Source: Bacteroidales bacterium UBA2198
Lineage (GTDB): Bacteria; Bacteroidota; Bacteroidia; Bacteroidales; VadinHA17
Direction of reading: 5' to 3'
DNA: 14,377 bases
Assembly (NCBI GenBank): GCA_002328625.1
Contig: DCVC01000020.1
Location: 1-14,377, forward strand
Under the pieces are notes generated by a model. That model was not told the DNA's origin. It saw only the letters and a program-made list of their open reading frames with translations, and did not search any database. Position numbers and translations under genes: made by a program. Shown here one piece after another: positions 7,982 through 14,377 of the stretch (positions are counted from its first letter, which is position 1; every line of letters starts with the position of its first letter).

Positions 7982-8050
7982 TATTTTAATCATCTCCCGG
8001 CAGAAAATCACCAGTTTTTTCTAATGAGCAATAAAAATGATTCAAAGAAA

Positions 8051-8081
8051 TTGTTTATTACAAAAAATTTTTCTATCTTTA
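8051..8081 (+). promoter_or_regulatory. Candidate promoter of the non-coding RNA/leader, TTG-N20-TATCTTTA
   Basis: TTG at 8051-8053 is followed after 20 bases by TATCTTTA at 8074-8081, one mismatch from TAnnTTTG. It points rightward, away from lnt, and predicts a start near 8088. No open reading frame of note follows before the terminator at 8168-8203. Confidence 0.5.
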
Positions 8082-8087
8082 CAGTAT

Positions 8088-8203
8088 AAACCTGAAAATA
8101 ATTTTAATAAAAATATTTAAAGAAGCTTTTACTGTCCAAAAGCAATTTTTCCATTCTTTTCATGGCTGCCCCTGGCGTTTACAGTCAGGGGCTTTTTGTT
8201 TTG
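8088..8203 (+). ncRNA. Candidate small RNA or terminated leader upstream of the dipeptidase gene
   Basis: This stretch is flanked by a promoter-like sequence and a strong intrinsic terminator, and has no supported coding region. The only ATG in it (8162) opens a frame through the terminator hairpin that looks like no protein. Two hairpins are visible: GCTTTT/AAAAGC (8125-8130 with 8138-8143, followed by AATTTTT) and the strong GCCCCTG/CAGGGGC terminator. A third pairing, ACAGTA (8081-8086) with TACTGT (8130-8135), would compete with the first. ACTGT (8131-8135) could also pair with ACAGT in the terminator loop (8181-8185). Either a free RNA of about 115 bases or an attenuated leader of the dipeptidase gene fits. 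I recognise no known RNA family. Expression is not proven. Confidence 0.4.
8168..8203 (+). terminator. Strong intrinsic terminator before the dipeptidase gene
   Basis: GCCCCTG (8168-8174) and CAGGGGC (8186-8192) form a perfect 7-bp GC-rich stem with an 11-base loop, followed directly by TTTTTGTTTTG. This is a textbook plus-strand terminator. The minus strand has no T run after the hairpin, so it does not serve lnt. It sits 83 bases before the dipeptidase ATG, with no annotated plus-strand gene ahead of it. Confidence 0.8.
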
Positions 8204-8285
8204 TTAAATAGTGTTAAATATTGCGGCATTATCTCACCGGCAGATCATTTTATTTATCTTGCGGTTTCAAACACCTTTCAGATTC

Positions 8286-9485
8286 ATGACCAAGTTCATC
8301 AATGTTTCACTGGCCATTCTTTTACTTTCAGGTTGCGGAAGTCAGGAAGAACAGCTTAAGAAGCGTGCTGATAAAATCCATGCCAGAATTCTTACGGTGG
8401 ATACACATTGTGATACTCCGATGGAGTTCACGCGTTCAGATTTTGATTTGGGTATTAGAAATGATGATGGCTGTGTTGATTTCCCCAGGATGATTGAAGG
8501 GGGGCTGGATGCTGAGTTTTTTGCTGTTTTTGTTAGCCAGGGACCAAGAAATGATTCTTCTTACAACTTTGTTCACAAAAAAGCCCTCGAGATATTTGAT
8601 GCTATCCATAAGAATGTCCGAAAGAATTCAGGGATGGCTGAAGTAGCTTATTCTCCTGCAGATGCCCTAAGGCTGAAAAAGGAAAAGAAAATTTCAGCAT
8701 TCATAGGTGTGGAAAATGGCTATGCCATTGGAAAGGATATTGCCAGGATAAAAGAATACTATGATCTGGGAGCCAGGTATATAACACTTTCACATACGAG
8801 GAACAATGATATTTGTGATTCATCAACTGATTCCAGGGGTGCTGAGCATAATGGCCTTTCTGCTTTCGGCGGGGAGGTTGTAAAAGAGATGAACCGTATC
8901 GGGATGATGGTTGACGTTTCACATACTTCCGACAAATCATTTTATGACGTACTTGATGTTTCGAAAGCTCCTGTTATTGCATCACACTCATCCTGCAGGG
9001 CATTATGCGAAAACCCGCGAAACCTTACCGACGATATGCTGATTTCCCTGAAGAAAAATGGCGGTGTTATTCAGATTTGCATTCTCAGTGATTACATCAA
9101 AACACCTGAGCCAAATCCCGAACTTGAAGAAAAACGAAGGGAACTAAGGGCCAGATATGGAAAGTACAATGAGCTCACTGAGGAGTTAAAAAAACAGATG
9201 AGAAGCGAATACAGGGAAATACAGAAGAAATATATGAAACTTGCGACAGTCAGGGATGTTGTTGACCATATTGACCATGTTGTTCAGGTAATAGGGATTG
9301 ATCATGTAGGTATCGGGACGGATTTTGATGGGGGAGGAGGAGTGGAAGGGTGCAGGAGTGTTGCTGAGATGAAAAATATTACCATTGAGTTGTTACGCCG
9401 GGGATATTCCAAAGCTGAAATAGCAAAAATATGGGGTGGTAATATAATGAGAGTATTCCGCAAAGTTGAGGAGGTTGCCGGGTGA
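8286..9485 (+). CDS. Lipoprotein membrane dipeptidase, peptidase family M19
   Basis: Zinc dipeptidase of the renal dipeptidase family, hydrolysing dipeptides in or outside the periplasm. From the ATG at 8286 the 399 residues begin with a lipoprotein signal peptide, with lipobox LLLSGC and lipidated C17. An upstream in-frame ATG (8211) would bury this signal and is rejected. Expected binuclear zinc ligands are all present: H41 and D43 (THCD), E143 (GVENG), H213 (VSHTS) and H234 (ASHSS). D346 (GTDFDG) fits the catalytic position. The H213 to H234 spacing equals the family's 21. About 45 extra, highly charged residues (roughly 276-320, rich in KK, EE, RR) sit between H234 and D346 compared with human renal dipeptidase. 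The residues after the lipid cysteine (GSQEEQ) resemble an acidic surface-export signal, which is inference. Encoded divergently from lnt. Confidence 0.92.
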   Translation: MTKFINVSLAILLLSGCGSQEEQLKKRADKIHARILTVDTHCDTPMEFTRSDFDLGIRNDDGCVDFPRMIEGGLDAEFFAVFVSQGPRNDSSYNFVHKKALEIFDAIHKNVRKNSGMAEVAYSPADALRLKKEKKISAFIGVENGYAIGKDIARIKEYYDLGARYITLSHTRNNDICDSSTDSRGAEHNGLSAFGGEVVKEMNRIGMMVDVSHTSDKSFYDVLDVSKAPVIASHSSCRALCENPRNLTDDMLISLKKNGGVIQICILSDYIKTPEPNPELEEKRRELRARYGKYNELTEELKKQMRSEYREIQKKYMKLATVRDVVDHIDHVVQVIGIDHVGIGTDFDGGGGVEGCRSVAEMKNITIELLRRGYSKAEIAKIWGGNIMRVFRKVEEVAG

Positions 9486-9504
9486 TTTTCATTTCCCGGG
9501 TTTT
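9478..9504 (+). terminator. Short GC hairpin at the dipeptidase 3' end, possible terminator
   Basis: CCGGG (9478-9482) and CCCGG (9495-9499) pair around a 12-base loop and are followed by GTTTT. The hairpin overlaps the stop codons of the dipeptidase and the convergent VOC gene, which are only 3 bases apart. The stem has just 5 bp, so this is a weak candidate. Confidence 0.35.
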
Positions 9505-10571
9505 ACTCTCGAAAATCTTAACGTTTTAAGCATCCATCCGGGAAGTTTTTTATGGGGATCGCGCCTTGTAAGATCAAGATACCAGCCAAATTTCTTCATA
9601 ATCGGGATTTTATGGGTTTCAACAAATTCAATTAGAATTCCGTCGGCATCTTCAAAGTAAGAGAAATGGCCCGCTGCTTCTCCCATATCAAAGCTTTTTC
9701 CGTCATGACTCACCATACTGTCAACAGTAAAAGGGAATCCTTTGCTTTCACAATATGTTCGAAGCTCATCCATTCCTCTGATGTCATAGCATAAGTGAAT
9801 AAATCCGGGATCACCCCAGTATCGGTCATCATATATCCTTCGCCCCGGGCCATCAGATGCCGAAACTAACTCGATAACGCTTTCTCCGAAAATAGGGCTG
9901 AAGGGACCCGTAAATGGTTCAGACCTTCCTAACAGCATCCTTCTGCACTTAATACTTCCGCCGGAGATGACTGACAGGTCAGAAAATTCCCCGGTCCTGT
10001 CGTATATAATTCTATCGTAACCCAGGATATCTGAATAGACTGCCAGAGATCTATCAATATCTGATACCCCGATAATTGCCCCGTAGGAGCCTCCTGTTAT
10101 TTTTTTCTCATTCATTAACCAGTCGGAAGCTTTAACTATCTGGAAGATATTACCGTATGGATCTTTCATGAAGAAGGTCTTTTCTCCCGAAGGATCTTCA
10201 GAAACGCTTCCCAGCAGATTTGCCTCCCTTTTTTTATAATGCTCAAAGGCAGATGATACATCTTTGACTTTTATCTTACATGCAAGGATTCCCAGGTCAC
10301 CAAGTTTTATCTCCCCTTTGAAAGAAACGGGTTCTCTCCCTACATACTGCCAGATTTCAAATCCTCCCCCACTCTGAAGGTTAAGTGCCAGGACAGCATG
10401 TCTTTTTCTTGGTTTTCCTCCGGTATATGGGAGCATTAATTTTGCCTCCGCCTCTTCTTCAAATATCGGACAATCCATTCCAAAAGTTGAGCTGTACCAC
10501 TTCCATGCGTCTTCAAGATTGTGTACGCCAATGCCAATCTGCTGAATGCCAACAACTAAATAATTTTTCAT
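9489..10571 (-). CDS. Protein with two VOC (glyoxalase/dioxygenase-fold) domains, substrate unknown
   Basis: The 360 residues form two vicinal-oxygen-chelate modules. Domain 1 spans about 8-147 (starts QQIGIGVHNLEDAWKWY, ends FMKDPYGNIFQIV). Domain 2 spans about 163-318 (starts SYGAIIGVSDIDRSLAVYSD, ends YFEDADGILIEFVET). In domain 2, H259 (GFIHLCYD) and E315 (LIEFVE) are plausible metal ligands. In domain 1 the terminal acidic ligand is replaced by Q144, so only one metal site may be complete. A basic C-terminal tail (TRRDPHKKLPGWMLKT) follows. The two-domain layout resembles extradiol dioxygenases and HPPD, but no diagnostic HPPD C-terminal motif is seen, so I do not name a reaction. It lies 20 bases after the short-chain dehydrogenase stop as the last gene of a three-gene unit with an acyltransferase, which hints at a lipid or aldehyde substrate. 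Confidence 0.85.
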   Translation of the reverse strand: MKNYLVVGIQQIGIGVHNLEDAWKWYSSTFGMDCPIFEEEAEAKLMLPYTGGKPRKRHAVLALNLQSGGGFEIWQYVGREPVSFKGEIKLGDLGILACKIKVKDVSSAFEHYKKREANLLGSVSEDPSGEKTFFMKDPYGNIFQIVKASDWLMNEKKITGGSYGAIIGVSDIDRSLAVYSDILGYDRIIYDRTGEFSDLSVISGGSIKCRRMLLGRSEPFTGPFSPIFGESVIELVSASDGPGRRIYDDRYWGDPGFIHLCYDIRGMDELRTYCESKGFPFTVDSMVSHDGKSFDMGEAAGHFSYFEDADGILIEFVETHKIPIMKKFGWYLDLTRRDPHKKLPGWMLKTLRFSRVKPGK

Positions 10572-10591
10572 CAGAATAAATATGTATAATT

Positions 10592-11398
10592 TCAGGTTGC
10601 TTTTATTTTATCTGCAATTTTGAAGAACAGACATGGGCAATACCTTCTTATATAAAGCAAATATAATTCACTTTTTCCAACAAGAATCTCTCTTTTGTTT
10701 CTGATCATACCCCTTACTATTATCTTTGCAGCTCTATCGGGAGAAATGCCTTTAGCCAGCCCTTCATCCAGTATCCCATGTTCATTACCTTCTCTGTCAA
10801 GAGCATGGAATGAAATCTGTGTCCTGACCCTGCCAGGTATTATAACAGATGATTTGACATTATGTTCTTTATTCTCAAGAAAAAGGGTTTCGAAGAATCC
10901 ATGTAAAGCCTGTTTTGAAGCAGAATAGGCTGATCGGAGAGGGAATCCAAAACGTCCTGCGATGCTGCTTGTTGCAAGTATATATCCTGATCTTCTTGCG
11001 ATCATATAAGGTAGAACTGCTTTTGTAAGCGCAATTGTCCCGAAATAGTTGACCTCAAAGATTTTTCTGTCGAGCCATACAGGAGTCTCATCTATTCTCG
11101 ATCTCTGGCTGATACCGCCGATATTGAGGAGGTAGTCGATCCTGCCAAGTTTTTCCACGTGTTGTTCAGCAATTCTGTCAATTTCCGATGTGTCGGAAAG
11201 ATCGAACGGAGAACAAATTACCTTCTCAGTTTTGCTGCCACATGCATTCCTGACCCTTTCAAGTCCCTCCGGATCATTTGATGATGCTATAACCAGGGCA
11301 CCTCTTCTTATGAATTCATGAACGAGTGCCTCACCTATGCCTGATGAAGCACCAGTTATCCAGGCTACTTTTCCTTCAAATATTTCATCTCTTCTCAT
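10592..11398 (-). CDS. Short-chain dehydrogenase/reductase (classical SDR, DHRS7B-like)
   Basis: NAD(P)-dependent oxidoreductase on a Rossmann fold. From the ATG at 11398 the 268 residues show the cofactor loop TGASSGIG (15-22), NIGG (92-95, in place of the usual NNAG) and N117 in VNYFG. The catalytic set is S145 (TSSIAG), Y158 and K162 (YSASK); the PG-x-V-x-T motif (PGRVRT) follows near 188-193. The frame extends to a TTG at 11404, but ATG at 11398 is the better start and overlaps the acyltransferase stop by 14 bases, implying translational coupling. After the catalytic lysine the sequence resembles the DHRS7-like group acting on lipid or retinoid-type carbonyls; that resemblance is from memory. 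Substrate unknown. The hydrophobic, basic C-terminus (ELYLLYIRRYCPCLFFK) may associate with the membrane. Confidence 0.9.
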   Translation of the reverse strand: MRRDEIFEGKVAWITGASSGIGEALVHEFIRRGALVIASSNDPEGLERVRNACGSKTEKVICSPFDLSDTSEIDRIAEQHVEKLGRIDYLLNIGGISQRSRIDETPVWLDRKIFEVNYFGTIALTKAVLPYMIARRSGYILATSSIAGRFGFPLRSAYSASKQALHGFFETLFLENKEHNVKSSVIIPGRVRTQISFHALDREGNEHGILDEGLAKGISPDRAAKIIVRGMIRNKREILVGKSELYLLYIRRYCPCLFFKIADKIKAT

Positions 11399-12728
11399 CT
11401 TCAATACCGGTTACCAGTTTTATCAATTCATCATGGTTCTTTTTCAGGGAGGCATAATCCGTATTTTTGTTTTTTATGTATTTCCTTACTCTGAATCCTC
11501 CTATGATCCTGCGAAATACAATATTATAATTCCATGCAAATATGCCTGCGAGCGGGATAGTCATAAAAATGACGAGCGAAAGCCACAGGGGAGAAAAGAA
11601 GAGCAGGGAGATGATCAGGTATACAGGTAAGAAGATAAAAGCAAGAGCCAGAGATATACCAAAGCGTATAGAGCTGTGAAACTGCAAGTCTTTTATTTTC
11701 CTTATCTGCAATTCCGGGAGAGCAAGAAATGTAAGTGTGAAGATGTTTCCGAAAAGGTAGAAAGGAGATGTCGCGAAAAGTCCTGCTAATCCTGCAATAA
11801 GCCAGCCAAAGGGGTGGTTCTTTTTAGCAAGTAACCTGTAACTGACATTGAGCTCTTTTGCCAGCTTTTTAACCAGAAGACTCATTGAGCATAATTTGTT
11901 ATAAGCCTGAGGATCTGAGACCCTAAGTTGGTTTAGCCGGTCAATCAGGATCCTGTCGCGGAATAATTTAGGGAATTTAATATCATCACTGTATCTGCCG
12001 TTAACAATACTCCTGAGCTCATCAATAGCTTCATAATCATCAACCGATTCGATATGTACCATTATCCTTTTCATCTCGGTAGTGAGCTTGTCTCTCAGCT
12101 CGTTGAGAGCTTTCTCGGGGCTCTCCTTATATATTTGATGAAAGTCGGATACTTCGATCGGTTTGCCGTAAACAACAGAAAGAACCTGTCTGAACCTGGT
12201 ATAATTTGAATATTCGACAGACACAGGGATTATTTTTATCATTAGTTTAAAACCTGTTGCTTCATCAGCCTGGAATGCAACACGGCATATCCCTTTCTTA
12301 AGCTGTCTTAGTCTTCTGAATCCTGCATGATCACCTTCCGGGAGGATGACCAGGCCGTTTTTATTCCTCAGGACATCGATTGTCTTAAGAAATATTTCAT
12401 CATTAGCCCTGAGGCTGCTGAACCCGTCTCTGATTCTGTAAACAGGAAGTAATTTAAGAAAATAAAGAAAATCAGCAATGACTTTTCTTTTATAAATATC
12501 CGCCCTTGCAAGGAAAACAGGCTGCCCTTTAAGCGTGAAAAGTACGGCAAGGGCATCCATTAATGCATTTTGATGGTTTGGAGAAAAGATCAGATGATTT
12601 TCAGGGCTGATGTTCTCACGACCAAGAACAATGATTTTCCTGTAAAAAATATTATTATGCCATAATCCGACGAAATACTTTAACAATGCATAACGTGCAG
12701 AATATTTCTCAATATTGTCCTTGCCCAT
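11385..12728 (-). CDS. PlsC-family (lyso)phospholipid/glycerolipid acyltransferase with C-terminal membrane segments
   Basis: Transfers acyl chains to a glycerol-based lipid or related alcohol at the membrane. The 447 residues have an N-terminal acyltransferase domain (about 25-225) and two hydrophobic blocks (about 307-338 and 355-400). Block I reads FSPNHQNALMD, with H52 and D58 separated by five residues; this is the H-x5-D spacing of the Sct1/Gpt2-like glycerol-3-phosphate acyltransferase group rather than the H-x4-D of PlsC. Block III is ILPEGDHAGFRRLRQLKKG (EG at 131-132), and block IV includes IIPVSVEY. First gene of a unit with an SDR (14-base overlap) and a double-VOC protein. No convincing promoter is seen in the upstream gap. 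Acceptor specificity cannot be told from sequence. Confidence 0.88.
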   Translation of the reverse strand: MGKDNIEKYSARYALLKYFVGLWHNNIFYRKIIVLGRENISPENHLIFSPNHQNALMDALAVLFTLKGQPVFLARADIYKRKVIADFLYFLKLLPVYRIRDGFSSLRANDEIFLKTIDVLRNKNGLVILPEGDHAGFRRLRQLKKGICRVAFQADEATGFKLMIKIIPVSVEYSNYTRFRQVLSVVYGKPIEVSDFHQIYKESPEKALNELRDKLTTEMKRIMVHIESVDDYEAIDELRSIVNGRYSDDIKFPKLFRDRILIDRLNQLRVSDPQAYNKLCSMSLLVKKLAKELNVSYRLLAKKNHPFGWLIAGLAGLFATSPFYLFGNIFTLTFLALPELQIRKIKDLQFHSSIRFGISLALAFIFLPVYLIISLLFFSPLWLSLVIFMTIPLAGIFAWNYNIVFRRIIGGFRVRKYIKNKNTDYASLKKNHDELIKLVTGIEDEKR

Positions 12729-12885
12729 ATTGTAAACAATTCAAACCTGCTGAACATTCCAGGCAAAAGCTCCTATGGTCCTCCAGGTTATTTGCAAGTT
12801 AAACAAAATGAAATGGTACCGGAAAGAATCCACAATACTTTAAATAGAATTTATGTTATAATAAGTCTTTTTACTACCTGTTTAT
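12729..12885. other. Intergenic gap between the S4 pseudogene and the acyltransferase gene, nothing definite
   Basis: This 157-base gap separates two minus-strand units. I find no hairpin with a T run after the pseudogene stop and no convincing TTG/TAnnTTTG promoter ahead of the acyltransferase. The near-palindrome ATTGTAAACAAT just upstream of the acyltransferase start is too short to call a site. Confidence 0.4.
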
Positions 12886-13164
12886 CTATTGAAAGAAATC
12901 CTCTTTCAGCCTGTTAATAGTCCTTCTTTCCTTTTTAGTAGGGCGTCCTGTTCCTTTTTCCCTGAAAACTGTTCCGTTGGAATCAGCAAGATTAATTTTT
13001 GTTATTTCTGTCTCAGGGCTGAGGTCTTCAATGCATCACTCAACGAGTCTTGCAGAGATTCTCCTTCTTCCCCTCCTTCAAGCTTCGGAAGCGATACTTC
13101 TTGTCTTATAGATTCTTATCGAATAAAGGAATTTTTCTATCCGCGTTGACAGATTATCAGGCAT
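12886..13164 (-). pseudogene. Decayed Hsp15-like S4 RNA-binding protein gene (two in-frame TGA stops, middle of S4 domain missing)
   Basis: Read from the ATG complementary to 13162-13164, the frame of 93 codons gives MPDNLSTRIEKFLYSIRIYKTRSIASEA, a TGA, RRGRRRISARLVE, a second TGA, then CIEDLSPETEI. It closes with FREKGTGRPTKKERRTINRL and KEDFFQ before a TAG. The first segment matches the start of the Bacteroidota S4/Hsp15 family (pattern RIDKWLWx-R-x-[FY]KTR-x-x-A-x-EAC-x-x-G). The last segment matches its conserved end (GTGRPTKKDRR). Between RRG and RRRISARLVE about 35-40 residues that complete the S4 fold seem absent. TGA codons lie at 13078-13080 (Cys is usual there) and 13036-13038. Hsp15/RqcP proteins bind 50S-peptidyl-tRNA complexes. 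The gene follows pth by 26 bases, its usual position in this phylum. A sequencing error could explain one defect but hardly all three. Confidence 0.8.
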
Positions 13165-13190
13165 TTGGCAATAATTAAAGTTTTAACTGA

Positions 13191-13787
13191 TTAAGACTCT
13201 GTTTTTCCGGATTGTGGTATCTTTCCCGGCTTATTATAAGTTGTCATTGTCAGTTCAACACCGGCTGTTCCGAACGATTTAATCATTTCGATTACTAGTG
13301 TAATTCTATCGTTAATGAATCTTTCTTCGTCGGGATTCCATTTTCCAAGTACATAGTTCACCTGTTTTCCTTTTCTGAAACTGTTACCAATGCCAATTCT
13401 TATCCTGGCATATTCATTTGTTGCCAGGATTGTACTGATATGGGCCAGCCCATTATGCCCGCCGTCGCTTCCTTTTGATCTCAGTCTTATGCTTCCCAGC
13501 GGCAGGGCTATGTCATCGACTATCACAAGTATATTACCTGACTGGATTTTTTCCTTTTTCATCCAGTAATTCACAGCATGACCGCTGAGGTTCATAAATG
13601 TGGAAGGTTTTAGCAGCAAAAAGATCCTGTTTCTGTATTTAACTTCACAGATGGCTCCATATCGTTTATCAACAAAAGAAACGTCAGATGCCTGAGCCAT
13701 GGCATCCAAAACTTTAAAACCTATATTATGCCGGGTATCTTTGTACTCTTCACCTGTATTTCCCAGGCCAACTATCAGATATTTCAT
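13191..13787 (-). CDS. pth: Peptidyl-tRNA hydrolase
   Basis: Releases tRNA from peptidyl-tRNAs that drop off ribosomes. The 198 residues match the usual length. Catalytic and binding residues sit at the expected places: N10 (LIVGLGN), H20 (DTRHNIGF, the catalytic base), N66 (KPSTFMNLSG), D91/D92 (VDDIALPLG) and N112 (GGHNGL). Position 11 is Thr where most homologues have Pro (GLGNTG instead of GLGNPG), a mild change that leaves N10 in place. The C-terminal tail (NKPGKIPQSGKTES) is slightly longer than in E. coli. It starts 29 bases after the L25 stop and is followed after 26 bases by the S4 protein remnant, so it is the second gene of a translation-quality-control operon. Confidence 0.96.
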   Translation of the reverse strand: MKYLIVGLGNTGEEYKDTRHNIGFKVLDAMAQASDVSFVDKRYGAICEVKYRNRIFLLLKPSTFMNLSGHAVNYWMKKEKIQSGNILVIVDDIALPLGSIRLRSKGSDGGHNGLAHISTILATNEYARIRIGIGNSFRKGKQVNYVLGKWNPDEERFINDRITLVIEMIKSFGTAGVELTMTTYNKPGKIPQSGKTES

Positions 13788-13816
13788 TGTGCCTGACAGT
13801 AAAACGGAAGTAAAAA

Positions 13817-14377
13817 CTATTTGCTTTTTTCTTCAGGGGCAGGGGCTTCTTTCCCTTCTGCAGCTTCTGCCGGAGCTTTTTCCGGTACCTCCTCCTCTGT
13901 TTTCTGAGCGACGCGTGAAGTAGCGATTGAAAGGACAGTTGTAACCCTTGGATCCAGTAATTCGATTTTTTCGAATCCCAGGTCTTCAACTTTTACTGAC
14001 TGGTGGATTTTTACATCAGTGATATCAACAGTAAGGTATTCAGGAAAATCCTTTACAAAACCTTTAACCTTAAGATATCTTTTTTTTATCCTTAGTTTAC
14101 CGCCGGCCTTTACTCCTGCTGAGTCCCCGGTTATTTTAACCGGAAGGTTCAAAATAACCGGCTTATCGTCGGAAATCTCAATAAAATCAGCGTGAATTAA
14201 CTTATCAGATACGGGATGGAACTGCGTCTCTTTTAAAACCGCCTTGCATTCTTTGCCTTCCAGATCAATCTTTACCAGGTGAGCATCCGGGGTATAGAGA
14301 AGTTTTAAGAAACTGTTTTCGTGAGCATAAAAATGGACATTCTCTTCTATCCCATAAATTACACACGGTACATTACC
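13817..14377 (-). CDS. rplY: 50S ribosomal protein L25 / Ctc family, 5' end cut by window edge
   Basis: 5S rRNA-binding protein of the large subunit, in the long two-domain Ctc (TL5) form. The frame is open from the window's right edge, so 186 residues are visible and only some 25-30 N-terminal residues are missing. The N-terminal L25 domain shows NVPCVIYGIEENVHFYAHE and FHPVSDKLIHADFIEI. The C-terminal beta domain shows VKAGGKLRIKKRYLKVKGF and LGFEKIELLDP. The protein ends in a low-complexity Ala/Glu/Lys/Pro tail (EEEVPEKAPAEAAEGKEAPA). The ATG at 14152 is internal and not the start. It is the first visible gene of an operon with pth and the S4 pseudogene, transcribed leftward. Confidence 0.95.
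   Translation of the reverse strand, partial: GNVPCVIYGIEENVHFYAHENSFLKLLYTPDAHLVKIDLEGKECKAVLKETQFHPVSDKLIHADFIEISDDKPVILNLPVKITGDSAGVKAGGKLRIKKRYLKVKGFVKDFPEYLTVDITDVKIHQSVKVEDLGFEKIELLDPRVTTVLSIATSRVAQKTEEEVPEKAPAEAAEGKEAPAPEEKSK

Noticed and set aside
8162..8359. 65-codon plus-strand frame starting MAAPGVYSQG
   Set aside because: It begins inside the terminator hairpin region and overlaps the dipeptidase start out of frame.
10695..11630. Plus-strand open frames opposite the SDR and acyltransferase genes
   Set aside because: Antisense shadows of well-supported minus-strand enzymes with intact motifs.
13036..13080. Two in-frame TGA codons as recoded (selenocysteine or Trp/Cys) positions
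   Set aside because: TGA is an ordinary stop here (dipeptidase, acyltransferase, Lnt and VOC genes all end in TGA), and the same frame also lacks part of the S4 fold, so decay is the simpler reading.
12889..13149. 86-codon plus-strand open frame in the gap left of pth
   Set aside because: It is antisense to the S4/Hsp15 remnant, is rich in Ser, Phe and Cys as expected from a reversed coding strand, and resembles no protein I know.

Overview
The window looks like chromosomal housekeeping DNA from a Bacteroidota bacterium, most likely Bacteroidales or Marinilabiliales. The signs are the HU / 29-residue COX24-type protein / Rne-Rng order, the L25-Pth-S4 protein order, promoter boxes of the TTG-N19-20-TAnnTTTG type, weak Shine-Dalgarno sequences and moderate GC. 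No rRNA, tRNA, insertion sequence, phage gene or CRISPR array is visible.

Layout. Positions 1-2030 (+): 3' part of an HU-family gene, a 29-codon ribosomal-protein-like gene (bS22/mS38 type), a hairpin, then an RNase E/G gene. Positions 2090-4115 (+): a DsbD-type transmembrane thiol reductase with its own promoter. Its stop overlaps the stop of a convergent gene. Positions 4108-6314 (-): an ECF sigma factor, a membrane protein that is probably its anti-sigma factor, and a secreted DUF4097-like protein. All three overlap at their ends and lie behind a candidate ECF-type (AAC-N17-GTC) promoter. Positions 6319-7981 (-): apolipoprotein N-acyltransferase (Lnt) with a good promoter that also decides its start. 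Positions 8051-8203: a non-coding stretch with a promoter-like sequence and a strong terminator, either a small RNA gene or a terminated leader. Positions 8286-9485 (+): a lipoprotein M19 dipeptidase. Positions 9489-12728 (-): a three-gene operon of acyltransferase, short-chain dehydrogenase and double-VOC-domain protein. Positions 12886-14377 (-): a translation-related operon of ribosomal protein L25 (cut by the window edge), peptidyl-tRNA hydrolase and a decayed Hsp15-like S4 RNA-binding gene.

Themes. Two clusters concern RNA and the ribosome: HU/bS22/RNase G, and L25/Pth/S4 pseudogene. The middle concerns the envelope: periplasmic thiol reduction, lipoprotein acylation beside a lipoprotein peptidase, a sigma/anti-sigma module with an exported target, and lipid acylation.

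The most unusual observation is the S4/Hsp15 remnant at 12886-13164. It has two in-frame TGA stops and appears to have lost the middle of the S4 domain, although its position beside pth is conserved. The second is the candidate small RNA or attenuated leader upstream of the dipeptidase. I see no convincing wholly new multi-gene system; most of the window is ordinary core genome.
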